NCBI GenBank assembly: GCA_017622175.1
Contig: JAGARQ010000033.1
Coordinates: 1-37,624, forward strand
DNA length: 37,624 nucleotides
Origin: Bacilli bacterium
Lineage (GTDB): Bacteria; Bacillota_I; Bacilli_A; RF39; UBA660
Direction of reading: 5' to 3'
The position numbers and the translations under genes are program-made. Each line of letters starts with the position of its first letter. Position 1 is the first letter of the stretch. Under the pieces are notes generated by a model. The model ran no database searches. It had not been told where the DNA came from and worked only from the letters and a program-made list of their open reading frames with translations. Positions 15,665 through 23,453 of this stretch are shown here, in pieces.

Positions 15665-16285
15665 CTATCCATTTTGGTTTTCGCTAAAACATTCTTTTTT
15701 ATAATATAGTGTTCTCAGTTTATCAATTCCAAGATCATTATACTTAAAATCAAACCCATAACTATTAAGTTCATCAATTAACATTTTTCTTTGTTCAGAA
15801 ATAGAAAAATTATAGTAATCAGGATTATCATAATATAACACTAAACCAATACCATCAATATCCTGAATCTGAATTCTACTTTTCATCTTTCTTGTTGCAT
15901 ACTGATAATCAACTTTCTTAGTGTCAAATACTCTTCGCCAATAATACTTTTTAAATTTTTCTTCAAATTTACCAACATCTTCAATTGGACACATAAATGA
16001 ATTTTCTGCTAAATTATCAAATATTAAATAATTTTGAAACCCAGATTTTGGAAATGAATCACGATCAAATAAACTACCACCAAACCCCTCACTATATCTA
16101 AATCTAACGCAACTCTTTTTAATTTCGTTTTCACTCATATCATCAAACTTTTTATTAGACCAATAAATATCTCTTGTTTCACAATTATAAACATTATCAA
16201 ATCCAGCATTAATTAGCATCTCATGATAATAATCTAAACTTTTATCAAGTTTAAAACCCACTTCACAAACATTACTCTTTTCCAT
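15665..16285 (-). CDS. CYTH-like domain protein (tentative)
   Basis: 206 residues. The order of elements suggests the CYTH/triphosphate tunnel fold: an N-terminal strand CEVGFKLDKSLDYYHEMLINAGF (compare ExExK then a helix), CETRDIYWSNKK followed by CVRFRY (compare the LRIR strand), and a late QDIDGIGLVLYYDN...MLIDELNSYGFDF..DLGIDKLRTLYY (compare the E-x-E strand, helix and xG-x-S-Y end). The canonical ExExK signature is not intact, so catalysis on triphosphates is doubtful. It starts 2 bases after the peptide deformylase gene. Hold this as a fold guess. Confidence 0.45.
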   Translation of the reverse strand: MEKSNVCEVGFKLDKSLDYYHEMLINAGFDNVYNCETRDIYWSNKKFDDMSENEIKKSCVRFRYSEGFGGSLFDRDSFPKSGFQNYLIFDNLAENSFMCPIEDVGKFEEKFKKYYWRRVFDTKKVDYQYATRKMKSRIQIQDIDGIGLVLYYDNPDYYNFSISEQRKMLIDELNSYGFDFKYNDLGIDKLRTLYYKKECFSENQNG

Positions 16286-16287
16286 AA

Positions 16288-16833
16288 TTACTCCTTTGAA
16301 ATAATTTCATATGGATGTTCACTACGATACTTTTTCTTTTCTTCATACGTCATTTCAACTACTTCTTCTGCAATATCTATATGTAAAACTCCATTTAAAT
16401 GATCAAACTCATGACTAAATACAGTTGCTTCAAAACCTTCTAAAATATCACTTTTCTTGTTACCATCTTTATCATAATATTCTATCTCTAACATATATGG
16501 TCTTTCTACAACACCAACTAAATCCATGCAACTTTCACAACCCTCTAAAAACTTAGTTTTACCAACTTTTTTCATTATAACAGGATTTATATATATTCTT
16601 TCTTCATCATATGAAGCATTTTCATTATTCTCCATATCAGGTTTAGAATTTTTCATATAAATTAATCTTTTAGGAATACCAATTTGTACAGGAGCCATTG
16701 CATAAACTACATTCTCTCTACAATATTCCTTTAACTTATTTATATAATCATTGTAATCATCATTTTCAAAATCAACATCAGTTGAAACTTGTCTTAAAAA
16801 ATCTAAATCATTTTCAATTGTCATTCTTTTCAT
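16288..16833 (-). CDS. def: Peptide deformylase, divergent
   Basis: 181 residues from the ATG at 16831-16833, with GGGTG six bases upstream; the GTG at 16845 lacks a site. Removes the formyl group from nascent N-terminal methionine. Motif 3 is intact as HEFDH (141-145). Motif 2 is EGCESCMDL rather than EGCLS, keeping the metal-binding cysteine C99. Motif 1 is AMAPVQIGIPKR rather than GxGLAAxQ, keeping Q50. The C-terminal part FEATVFSHEFDHLNGVLHIDIA is typical of a Firmicute subgroup. Second gene after a HAD phosphatase. Whether another def gene exists is not visible. Confidence 0.85.
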   Translation of the reverse strand: MKRMTIENDLDFLRQVSTDVDFENDDYNDYINKLKEYCRENVVYAMAPVQIGIPKRLIYMKNSKPDMENNENASYDEERIYINPVIMKKVGKTKFLEGCESCMDLVGVVERPYMLEIEYYDKDGNKKSDILEGFEATVFSHEFDHLNGVLHIDIAEEVVEMTYEEKKKYRSEHPYEIISKE

Positions 16834-16844
16834 AAATTCACCCA

Positions 16845-17570
16845 CTAACTACATATATCTAAAAAAACATTTGAAAAGTCACTATTTAAATTAAAATCCG
16901 CCTTAGTATAATAACTAACAACATCAACTTCCCTTGCAGCTTTTAAAGAATCATTTTCCTCATTAACATAAACAAATATAGTATCTCCACCATGATTTTT
17001 TACATATTCCATTGCATATAAATCAGTAAGTCCATCACCTACATAAATAACATTACTGCAATCTTCATTTTCAATATCATTATCTTTTAAAATCTTTTGA
17101 ATAATTTCAACCTTACGTTTATCACTCATTAAAAAATCAACATCACTAGCTTCGCCACTATCATCAAACTTAAAAGTGGTTGCATATATTTCTTTAAAAA
17201 ACTTACTAATAGTTATTCCCTCTAAGAAATCCTTAGAACCACTACTAACAATATAATTAACAATATTTAAACCTTTATTTCTATCAAAGAAATCATAAAC
17301 ACCCGGATTATATTCAATATTTTCTGCACCCAATCTAAAATTTTCTTGTGTTCTAGGAACATTATTATTTTTTAAAACTTCAAGTAAAACTTCATAGCAA
17401 GCATTATAAACATCAATATTCTTAGATAATCTTCTTTCTCTTACCATCCCCATAAACTTACTACTCATCATCCCACCATCAAAACCTAACGATTCTAATA
17501 CTTCAATTTTTGTAATAGGATACGGAGTTAAAGTACCATCAAAATCATATATAATTATTTTCTTATTCAT
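16845..17570 (-). CDS. HAD-family phosphatase
   Basis: 241 residues. Motif I YDFDGTLTP (nucleophile D9, acid D11), motif II serine in YIVSSGSKDF, motif III lysine in DKRKVEIIQ and motif IV YVGDGLTDLYAM. The helical cap between about 20 and 110 fits the C1 (phosphoserine phosphatase-like) group, so a small phosphorylated metabolite is a likely substrate. It is the first gene of a three-gene operon with peptide deformylase and the CYTH-like protein, behind an extended -10 promoter. Substrate unknown. Confidence 0.88.
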   Translation of the reverse strand: MNKKIIIYDFDGTLTPYPITKIEVLESLGFDGGMMSSKFMGMVRERRLSKNIDVYNACYEVLLEVLKNNNVPRTQENFRLGAENIEYNPGVYDFFDRNKGLNIVNYIVSSGSKDFLEGITISKFFKEIYATTFKFDDSGEASDVDFLMSDKRKVEIIQKILKDNDIENEDCSNVIYVGDGLTDLYAMEYVKNHGGDTIFVYVNEENDSLKAAREVDVVSYYTKADFNLNSDFSNVFLDICS

Positions 17571-17588
17571 ATTATCATCCTCATAACA

Positions 17589-17597
17589 ATTATATCA
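17589..17597 (-). promoter_or_regulatory. Extended -10 promoter TGATATAAT
   Basis: TGA-TATAAT on the minus strand, 18 bases before the HAD gene ATG at 17570, with a GAGGATG ribosome site between. Confidence 0.55.
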
Positions 17598-17647
17598 AAA
17601 CAAAATAAAAACATCTACTCTCTAAACGATTTCAATGTCTTTTCATA

Positions 17648-18214
17648 TTAAATTAATTCAGTTTCAAAAAAATCATCAAGTACTTCTATCATATCTGAAC
17701 TAGTATCAATAAATGGAATATCTAATTCTTCACATTCTTCTTGAATCTTTTTACTAATATTAATTAATTTCTCTACAATCGAAAGTAATTCTTCATCTGT
17801 TCTTCTTGAAGTCCAATCAGTTTTATCATCATACTTTCTTATAGTTGAAAATTTAGTAAATTTTGAAATGTTTGGATAACCAATAAAATATATATCCCAT
17901 TTGTCTCTATCAAGATAAGGAACTACATCACTAGGCATAACATGTGCCGAATCAATAATATATTTTTCATCTTTACAATCCATTATTTTAACGATAGTTG
18001 ATAAAAGAAGTGCAACCTTCTCACTACTATCTCCAATTACAACACTACTGCTAATGTTACATTCTGGAAAATTATTTTTTAAAGAAGATGTAACATAATC
18101 TAAAGGAAAATGATTATACTTATTTAAATTACAAAGTCTTTTTGAAAAAGTACTTTTTCCCGATCTAGCAACTCCTCCTACAAATACATTTTTATAACTT
18201 GAACCTTCGTTCAT
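17648..18214 (-). CDS. P-loop kinase-like protein
   Basis: 188 residues. Walker A GGVARSGKST near the N terminus (about 13-22), followed by a helix SKRLCNLN and LDYVTSSLKN, and a later strand KYIIDSAHVMPSD that may hold the Walker B aspartate. IYFIGYPN and RKYDDKTDWTSRRTDEELLSIVEK (with paired arginines as in a lid) are typical of adenylate kinase-like small-molecule kinases. Substrate unknown. AGGAGGAG precedes the ATG. Single-gene unit with its own promoter. Confidence 0.78.
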   Translation of the reverse strand: MNEGSSYKNVFVGGVARSGKSTFSKRLCNLNKYNHFPLDYVTSSLKNNFPECNISSSVVIGDSSEKVALLLSTIVKIMDCKDEKYIIDSAHVMPSDVVPYLDRDKWDIYFIGYPNISKFTKFSTIRKYDDKTDWTSRRTDEELLSIVEKLINISKKIQEECEELDIPFIDTSSDMIEVLDDFFETELI

Positions 18215-18245
18215 ACTACTCCTCCTAATAAATATTAGTAAATTA

Positions 18246-18254
18246 ATTATAACA
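18246..18254 (-). promoter_or_regulatory. Extended -10 promoter TGTTATAAT
   Basis: TGT-TATAAT on the minus strand, 31 bases before the ATG at 18214, directly after the DUF1810 terminator. Confidence 0.55.
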
Positions 18255-18257
18255 TAT

Positions 18258-18285
18258 AAAAATAAAAGAGTACATTTACTCTTTT
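18258..18285 (-). terminator. Intrinsic terminator after the DUF1810 gene
   Basis: Stem AAAAGAGTA (18264-18272) with TACTCTTTT (18277-18285), 4-base loop, followed by TATTTTTA on the minus strand. Confidence 0.8.
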
Positions 18286-18286
18286 A

Positions 18287-18700
18287 TCATTTCTTTATAA
18301 GTTGTAAAGTTTTTTCATCTTTTACACCGTCATAAAATTTATCAATAACTTCATAAAAAACATTATCATCATCCGAAATATAGTCAAAAAGTGTCATACA
18401 TGAATTTAATTTCATAGCATCAATATCTCCAAAAATTTCTATTGGATCATCCGTTTCCAAAGACAATAATTCCTTTGTAATTTTAACAAGTCTTGGTCCT
18501 AAAACCTCATGTTCTAAATAAAGCTTAGCCTCTCCAATACTTTCAATTGAATAATACATTGCAGTATCACTTATGCCAAGACCAACAATTTGAGGAAATA
18601 TAAACCACATCCAATGCGTCTCTTTTCTACCATTTCTAACTTCATCTAATGCTCTATCAAAACTATGTTCCTGAGCAGCCACAAATCTTTCTAAACCCAT
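18287..18700 (-). CDS. DUF1810 family protein
   Basis: 137 residues from the ATG at 18698-18700 (GGTGAAAAA just upstream), full length for the family. Signature blocks: LERFVAAQEHSFDRALDEVRNGRKETHWMWFIFPQ, GLGISDTAMYYSI, EAKLYLEHEVLGPRLVKITKELL, IFGDIDAMKLNSCMTLF. Widespread but uncharacterised; some databases call it calpastatin-like, which is not informative here. It starts 10 bases after the gene before it in the operon and ends in a terminator. Confidence 0.9.
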   Translation of the reverse strand: MGLERFVAAQEHSFDRALDEVRNGRKETHWMWFIFPQIVGLGISDTAMYYSIESIGEAKLYLEHEVLGPRLVKITKELLSLETDDPIEIFGDIDAMKLNSCMTLFDYISDDDNVFYEVIDKFYDGVKDEKTLQLIKK

Positions 18701-18710
18701 TTTTTCACCA

Positions 18711-19307
18711 TTAACCGTTAAGTTCAATCATTCTTTTATTTAAAGTCTTAATTAATCTTTTACCAAGTTCTTTCTTTTTTTCTTCTACTTTTTCCGATTC
18801 TTTTTTATATGCATCTTTTAAATACGTCATTCCTTCATATGACATTCTAGGCTTAACAATATTGTCAACAAAATCAATTCCATATGGACTAAATTCCAAT
18901 AAATTCTGAGCCATTGACGACATAGTCATACCAGTGTGCCCTTGTCTTGAAATTAATTCTCTAACCTCATCCCAAGATCCGCCATTAGAAAGAAGTTCCA
19001 TCATTTCCACTGTTGAATCAAAAATCCACGCTTCATATAACCATCCATCATCACTCATCTCAGGGATTGCATCAACTAAAGCTTGTACTCTAAAGCACCA
19101 ATTATCAATTTCTTCTTCCTTGCAATAAACACCATAATCTTGTAGTTTTCTAATATAATCATCACTGGTCATACTATAAAATTTACCATTCTTAGTTAAA
19201 AATAAAGCTTGTGATAATCTCATAGAACTAAGCGCATTTTCTTTTGTTGGTGCCGTTATCTTATCAACGTATTCTTGTGCCTTTCTTTCTCTTTCTTCCT
19301 TTGTCAT
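18711..19307 (-). CDS. Uncharacterised helical protein
   Basis: 198 residues, predicted mostly helical, soluble. Both ends are rich in charged residues (MTKEERERKAQEYVDKI and KESEKVEEKKKELGKRLIKTLNKR). The middle includes MRLSQALFLTKNGKFYSMTSDDYIRKL and WLYEAWIFDSTVEMMELLSNGGSWDEVRELISRQGHTG. No family recognised. It lies between a HAD-like gene (3 bases away) and DUF1810 in a tight operon. Confidence 0.72.
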   Translation of the reverse strand: MTKEERERKAQEYVDKITAPTKENALSSMRLSQALFLTKNGKFYSMTSDDYIRKLQDYGVYCKEEEIDNWCFRVQALVDAIPEMSDDGWLYEAWIFDSTVEMMELLSNGGSWDEVRELISRQGHTGMTMSSMAQNLLEFSPYGIDFVDNIVKPRMSYEGMTYLKDAYKKESEKVEEKKKELGKRLIKTLNKRMIELNG

Positions 19308-19310
19308 AAA

Positions 19311-19811
19311 TTATATCCTTTTAACTAAACTTTTAAATTTTTCATCATCTAAAACTGTTTCTAATGATGTAACAGTTGGATAAATACTTTCTTTATCTCC
19401 ATAAAAAATAGGTATTCCTAAATGACTATCCCAATCTTCCAAGTTACTATTGCTATCTTCAACTAAAACATTTTGAAAAGGATCTACAACACTACTTTTA
19501 ACCATTCCGTCTGGTACAATAATAACATTATTTCTAACACCATTATTTCTAAAGTAATTTATCTTTGCTCTTGCTTCATTTAACGAATGAACACGAGTCA
19601 AAATATCAACATTTTTAGGATCAAAATTTTTAAGTATTTCAACTGCATCATTTAAAACACCAGCCTGCCAGATCCAATATTCCCAATCCATATCATGTAA
19701 ATATTGTCTTTTCTTTAAACTTGGATTATCTTTCTTCGTTTCATGATATTCATCAAATAATCCTGTTTCTGTATCTAAAATAACGCCATCACAATCAATA
19801 TATTTAATCAT
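19311..19811 (-). CDS. HAD-like hydrolase, 5'-nucleotidase type
   Basis: 166 residues. Motif I YIDCDGVILDTETG (D6, D8 as the nucleophile pair), motif II VDILTRVHSLNEARAKINYF with threonine, an arginine/lysine-bearing third segment, and LVEDSNSNLEDW with the metal aspartates. The compact size and DMDWEYWIWQAG cap segment fit the small HAD group that includes pyrimidine 5'-nucleotidases and related phage-like enzymes. Substrate unknown. First gene of the operon with the helical protein and DUF1810. Confidence 0.78.
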   Translation of the reverse strand: MIKYIDCDGVILDTETGLFDEYHETKKDNPSLKKRQYLHDMDWEYWIWQAGVLNDAVEILKNFDPKNVDILTRVHSLNEARAKINYFRNNGVRNNVIIVPDGMVKSSVVDPFQNVLVEDSNSNLEDWDSHLGIPIFYGDKESIYPTVTSLETVLDDEKFKSLVKRI

Positions 19812-19834
19812 ACAAACCCTCCAATATAAAGTAT

Positions 19835-19840
19835 ATTATA
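19835..19840 (-). promoter_or_regulatory. -10 box TATAAT before the HAD-like gene
   Basis: TATAAT on the minus strand, 23 bases before the ATG at 19811, with GGAGGG between. No clear -35. Confidence 0.4.
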
Positions 19841-19860
19841 CAAATAAAAAATAAATAGTA

Positions 19861-19888
19861 AAAGAAAAAAGTTAATAAAATTAACTTT
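19861..19888 (-). terminator. Intrinsic terminator after the LD-carboxypeptidase gene
   Basis: Stem AAAGTTAA (19868-19875) with TTAACTTT (19881-19888), then TTTCTTT on the minus strand. It overlaps the stop codon. Confidence 0.75.
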
Positions 19889-20960
19889 AATCTAAAATTT
19901 TTTCAGTAATAATAACTTTTTTCTTATCATAATCAACTAAACAATTTGCTCCATACGGAATAATACATCTTGGTACAGAATGTCCAAAATTCATATTATA
20001 TAAAATTGGTGTATCTAAATCATTAAACACATCTTTATAAACATCTTTATATTCCTCATAGAATTTTTCATCAATTGGTTTACCAACGATAATTCCTTTA
20101 ACAGCTTTAAAAATATCTCTATTTTTAAATTCCATTAACATTTTCTTTAATTCTTCTGGTGTTGCCATTAATTCACTTGTTTCTAAAAATAATATTTTAT
20201 CTTTCCATTCATCTAAACTAGGTAAAATATTATATTTTTCTATTAATTGTTTTTCTTCCTCATAAGTATGACCAGTCATTGCATCATATATACTTTCAAT
20301 ACAACCACCATATAATTTACCTTCAACGATTCCACTACCATTTAAAACTTCATAACCATGCATTTCTTCATGTTTTTTTCTTGGAACTCCAACAAATTCC
20401 GCAGCATAGCTTTCACGATCAGAATACCAAACATCACTAGATAAAATTTCAAAAGATTCTTCAGCCATAAAGTATTTATCAAAATATTGTTTTGTATAAG
20501 GTAACATCTCATCATCAAGTTCCGCAATGTCAACCATTAAACAAGGACCATAAAAAGTTCTTAAACCAAGTCTATTTAACATTAAATGGTTCATTGTTGT
20601 ATCTGAAAATCCTGTAAATATTTTTGGATTATTCTTAACTGCATTAACAAACTCTTCATCATTCATTAAATATGGAATTAATCTATAAGTATCATCTCCA
20701 CCAATAGCACAAATAATTCCTTTAATTTCATCATCCATAAATGCTTGTTTTAAATCAGCAGCTCTTGCTTCTGGATGTTCTTTTAAATAATCCATCGGTG
20801 CTAAAGTATTTGGCATCATCACCATAGAAAGGCCATACTCTTCCAATCTTCTCTTCGCAATTTCAATTTCATGTTTACATCCAGGTAAACCAAGTAATCC
20901 TCTTGATAAACTAACAACAGCAATCTTATCCCCTTTATTTAATTTCTTAGGTTTAATCAT
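19887..20960 (-). CDS. S66-family LD-carboxypeptidase / MccF-like protein
   Basis: 357 residues. S66 serine peptidases cleave the L-D peptide bond of muropeptides (LdcA) or acyl-AMP antibiotics of the microcin C type (MccF). The nucleophile is S119 in FTGFSDTT, the oxyanion region is IICAIGGDDTYRLIPYL, and the catalytic glutamate lies in the later GGCIES region. The histidine is H327 in NFGHSVPRC. The insertion around 170-200 (SFEILSSDVWYSDRESYAAEF) and the length are more like MccF-type members than E. coli LdcA. Soluble, cytoplasmic. Promoter and terminator of its own. Confidence 0.9.
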   Translation of the reverse strand: MIKPKKLNKGDKIAVVSLSRGLLGLPGCKHEIEIAKRRLEEYGLSMVMMPNTLAPMDYLKEHPEARAADLKQAFMDDEIKGIICAIGGDDTYRLIPYLMNDEEFVNAVKNNPKIFTGFSDTTMNHLMLNRLGLRTFYGPCLMVDIAELDDEMLPYTKQYFDKYFMAEESFEILSSDVWYSDRESYAAEFVGVPRKKHEEMHGYEVLNGSGIVEGKLYGGCIESIYDAMTGHTYEEEKQLIEKYNILPSLDEWKDKILFLETSELMATPEELKKMLMEFKNRDIFKAVKGIIVGKPIDEKFYEEYKDVYKDVFNDLDTPILYNMNFGHSVPRCIIPYGANCLVDYDKKKVIITEKILD

Positions 20961-20986
20961 AATACGCCTCCTTAATTATTAATTAA

Positions 20987-20995
20987 ATTATATCA
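20987..20995 (-). promoter_or_regulatory. Extended -10 promoter TGATATAAT
   Basis: TGA-TATAAT on the minus strand, 26 bases before the ATG at 20960. Confidence 0.55.
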
Positions 20996-20997
20996 TG

Positions 20998-21021
20998 AAA
21001 AAAGATTAGCAAAACTAATCT
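20998..21021 (-). terminator. Intrinsic terminator after the HD-domain gene
   Basis: Stem AGATTAG (21003-21009) with CTAATCT (21015-21021), 5-base loop, U tract from the A run 20998-21003. Confidence 0.8.
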
Positions 21022-21022
21022 A

Positions 21023-21589
21023 TTATTTTTTTAATAAAACCTTAGCAGCATCATAATGTGGTTTAATAAGTTCTTTACCTTTATCAGATAATTTAATATA
21101 GCTTCTTTCTAACTTATTAGCAACAAATTCAGCACCATCATCAATAGATAAACCCTTTTCAACATATACCATTCTAAGAAGAGATGGAACACTATAAAAA
21201 TGTGCCATTGCATCACTATCCGCAACACAAACTTCTTCAGGCGTTATTTTTTGAACCAATCTACTTCCTCTATGATTTAAAATACACCTTTTAATTAAAT
21301 CAATTTGTTCTTCTGTTAACTCATACTTTTCTAATAATTCTTCAGCAATTTTTGCCCCTATAATATGATGTTCTTCAGTAAATTCTTTATTTGTAACAGA
21401 AGCGATGTCATGAAGCAAAGAAGCAATAGCAACAATATCATAATCAGCATTATACTCTCCTGCATTTTGTGTTGCAATTTTATATACTAATTCAATATGA
21501 TGATCCCAAGCGCCAACACCATAAGCATTACTTGGTAACATACATCTACCCTTTACTTCATTATAAATATCTTCTATAATTTTCTTCAT
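21023..21589 (-). CDS. HD-domain phosphohydrolase
   Basis: 188 residues. Metal ligands of the HD fold are visible: WDHHIELVYKIA (H30/H31), IASLLHDIAS (H60, D61), EEHHIIGA and LNHRGS, and a late aspartate in VCVADSDAMAHF. The pattern H...HD...H..H...D is that of the larger HD group acting on nucleotides or phosphoesters. Substrate unknown. Single-gene unit, with an extended -10 promoter divergent from that of the next gene. Confidence 0.85.
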   Translation of the reverse strand: MKKIIEDIYNEVKGRCMLPSNAYGVGAWDHHIELVYKIATQNAGEYNADYDIVAIASLLHDIASVTNKEFTEEHHIIGAKIAEELLEKYELTEEQIDLIKRCILNHRGSRLVQKITPEEVCVADSDAMAHFYSVPSLLRMVYVEKGLSIDDGAEFVANKLERSYIKLSDKGKELIKPHYDAAKVLLKK

Positions 21590-21620
21590 TCAAACCACCA
21601 CTTAAATAATAACTGTAAAT

Positions 21621-21629
21621 AGTATAACA
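21621..21629 (-). promoter_or_regulatory. Extended -10 promoter TGTTATACT
   Basis: TGT-TATACT on the minus strand, 31 bases before the ATG at 21589. Confidence 0.5.
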
Positions 21630-21664
21630 TAAAAGATATAAAAGATAATAAATTTTTGAAAATA

Positions 21665-21673
21665 TGTTATAAT
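21665..21673 (+). promoter_or_regulatory. Extended -10 promoter TGTTATAAT
   Basis: TGT-TATAAT on the plus strand, only 18 bases before the ATG at 21692. The transcript would start about at the GAGGTGA ribosome site, leaving a leader of roughly 12 bases. Confidence 0.55.
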
Positions 21674-21691
21674 TAAAATGAGGTGAATGAT

Positions 21692-22207
21692 ATGAAAGCG
21701 AAATTTTTAGAAAGTTGTTATAAAGTATCAGCATTATCAACTTGTATTCTAAATAAAGATGAAAACCCAGAATGGTTATATGGTGCAACATCACAAGTAC
21801 AAATAACTGATAATCTAACAGCAGTTACAAGATATGAACCAATAATGTCAGATTATATATCTCCATACGATTATGAATTCCATATATTCTCAATCGATTT
21901 TATTAGAAATGGAGAATTTCTTCATGGTTTTGCCTATGAAAGAAAAATTAATAAAAAACTAAACGGAGTACTAACAAATCCAGACCTAGATCTTGAAGTA
22001 AAACTAGAAACAATAAAAGGACTTCAACCTGGACTTCGAGGAAAACTTCAAAGTTTAAAAACAGCTTCTTTACTAACACCAGAAGAAGAAAAAGCTCTAA
22101 TTGAAAAAGGAATATCACTTCAAGAAGAAGCAGAAAGAAAAATAGAACTTTCTAAATGCTTAAGAGAAGAAAATGATAAACCTCAAGTAGCAACTCATCA
22201 TAAATAA
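21692..22207 (+). CDS. Uncharacterised soluble protein
   Basis: 171 residues from the ATG at 21692; an in-frame GTG nine bases upstream is part of the GAGGTGA ribosome site. The N-terminal half is strand-rich: KVSALSTCILNKDENPEWLYGATSQVQITDNLTAVTRYEPI, HIFSIDFIRNGEFLHGFAYERK. The C-terminal half is helical and charged: PEEEKALIEKGISLQEEAERKIELSKCLREE. No membrane segment and no known family. Single-gene unit on the plus strand with a terminator shared with the convergent gene. Confidence 0.72.
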   Translation: MKAKFLESCYKVSALSTCILNKDENPEWLYGATSQVQITDNLTAVTRYEPIMSDYISPYDYEFHIFSIDFIRNGEFLHGFAYERKINKKLNGVLTNPDLDLEVKLETIKGLQPGLRGKLQSLKTASLLTPEEEKALIEKGISLQEEAERKIELSKCLREENDKPQVATHHK

Positions 22208-22236
22208 AAAAACATCATTTTGATGTTTTTATTTTT
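22206..22236. terminator. Bidirectional intrinsic terminator
   Basis: Stem AAAACATCA (22209-22217) with TGATGTTTT (22221-22229), 3-base loop, T run on the right and A run on the left. Serves the plus-strand gene ending at 22207 and the minus-strand gene ending at 22215. Confidence 0.85.
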
Positions 22237-22748
22237 CCAAAAGTATGAATATCAGTATTATACTTTTTCTTTTTTTCTAAAATTCTATTAATTTCAATAA
22301 CAAAGTCAGGTAAAGCATCAGGATGAGAACTTCCATCTTCTAATCTCATTCCTTTTTCTCTATCCCATTCAATTAAATTTATAACTACTTCATATAAACC
22401 TTTTTCTAAATCAAGTTCAATAACTTCATTATCAAAAATCAAATTATCAATAAGTTCAATTCCAGAAACATATGCCTTTCCATCAGTTTCAAATAAATAT
22501 GGTTTAGAACTAACTGTAGTATATTTCTTTTCTCTCTTATCTAATTTTTCATTAACTTTCACTCTGAATTGAAACTCACCATTAGAATGAACATATATTG
22601 GAACAAATCTATTAGATTTAACTTGATTCTCTACATCTTCTTCATTTCTAAAAGTATTTTCAAATTCTTCAATTGAATTAATATGTTTAAAATGATTATA
22701 ATCCCATAAAGCCCACATTCCACGATGTGTAAATAAAGTTTTATTCAT
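22215..22748 (-). CDS. Uncharacterised soluble protein
   Basis: 177 residues, beta-rich in the middle. Blocks: HRGMWALWDYNHFKHINSIEEFENTF, RFVPIYVHSNGEFQFRVKVNEK, PYLFETDGKAYVSGIELIDNLIF, then GLYEVVINLIEWDREKGMRLEDGSSHPDALPDFVIEIN. The repeated strand patterns suggest a sandwich or barrel fold, but I do not recognise a family. It begins 8 bases after the CPBP protease gene and ends the rsuA operon in a shared terminator. Confidence 0.72.
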   Translation of the reverse strand: MNKTLFTHRGMWALWDYNHFKHINSIEEFENTFRNEEDVENQVKSNRFVPIYVHSNGEFQFRVKVNEKLDKREKKYTTVSSKPYLFETDGKAYVSGIELIDNLIFDNEVIELDLEKGLYEVVINLIEWDREKGMRLEDGSSHPDALPDFVIEINRILEKKKKYNTDIHTFGKIKTSK

Positions 22749-22756
22749 AACTCCTC

Positions 22757-23449
22757 CTAATTAATTCTTTTATTCAAATAAAATGCATAAAATAATGGAA
22801 TAATTGTCAAAACAATTGGTGAAACAATACTAGTAAATGTATTATTAACGGCAAAAACTGATAATGCATTAACAATTGAATGCGTTATTATACAAGGCCA
22901 TAAACTCTTCCCTTTAACAACAATTATCGCAAATAAATACCCAGTCGCAGTTGCATATATAATTTGTAAAATTGTAAAAAATGGATCTGCACCAGTAAAT
23001 AAATTAATAATATGTCCAACGCCAAAAGTAAGTGAAGAAACTAATATCGCAACATTTAAACTATCTTTTTCTAACATTTTAAATAAGAACCCTCTAAATA
23101 TAATTTCTTCTAAAAATCCAACAAACAACATTGAAACCATATAAAATATTATTTCAGATAAAGAATTATCAATTTTAATTCCACCCCATAAATTAATAGA
23201 CATTAATATAAAAAGAGGAATAAAATATAAAAATTTCTTTGGATTTGGAATTTTTTTCAAATTAAAATAATCCCAAAGTTTAAATATATAAATAAATAAT
23301 AATATAAATAACGAAAGACATATATTTAAAGTCATCGTTTGCCAACTAAACATATCAAACTTATCTAAAAAAATAGAATTTGAAACTAAATAAATAATAA
23401 TTACTAATATACTAAATAAAGTTTCATTCTTATCAAATATCTTTTTCAT
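22757..23449 (-). CDS. CPBP-family intramembrane metalloprotease
   Basis: 230 residues with about 7 membrane helices. The three CPBP (Abi/CAAX-like) motifs are present: EExxxR as LEEIIFRG (E114, E115, R119), FxxxH as FGVGH (F142, H146) and HxxxN as HSIVN (H190, N194). These proteins are membrane-embedded zinc proteases, some acting in bacteriocin self-immunity. No peptide-bacteriocin gene is seen nearby. It follows the pseudouridine synthase gene by 4 bases. Confidence 0.9.
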   Translation of the reverse strand: MKKIFDKNETLFSILVIIIYLVSNSIFLDKFDMFSWQTMTLNICLSLFILLFIYIFKLWDYFNLKKIPNPKKFLYFIPLFILMSINLWGGIKIDNSLSEIIFYMVSMLFVGFLEEIIFRGFLFKMLEKDSLNVAILVSSLTFGVGHIINLFTGADPFFTILQIIYATATGYLFAIIVVKGKSLWPCIITHSIVNALSVFAVNNTFTSIVSPIVLTIIPLFYAFYLNKRIN

Positions 23450-23453
23450 AATA

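Noticed and set aside
16288-16833. Peptide deformylase as a pseudogene because motifs 1 and 2 deviate
   Set aside because: The metal ligands C99, H141 and H145 and E142 and Q50 are kept, the frame is intact, and I recall the variant motifs in other Firmicute deformylases.
17600-17645. Possible terminator hairpin after the P-loop kinase gene
   Set aside because: Only a short ACAT/ATGT pairing around a loop of about 20 bases; not convincing.
20972-20986. Short inverted repeat TTAATTA-T-TAATTAA before the LD-carboxypeptidase gene
   Set aside because: Made only of A and T in very AT-rich sequence, so chance is likely and no regulator points to it.
22757-23449. CPBP protease as part of a bacteriocin immunity locus
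   Set aside because: No precursor peptide, processing enzyme or exporter is adjacent; it sits in an rsuA operon.
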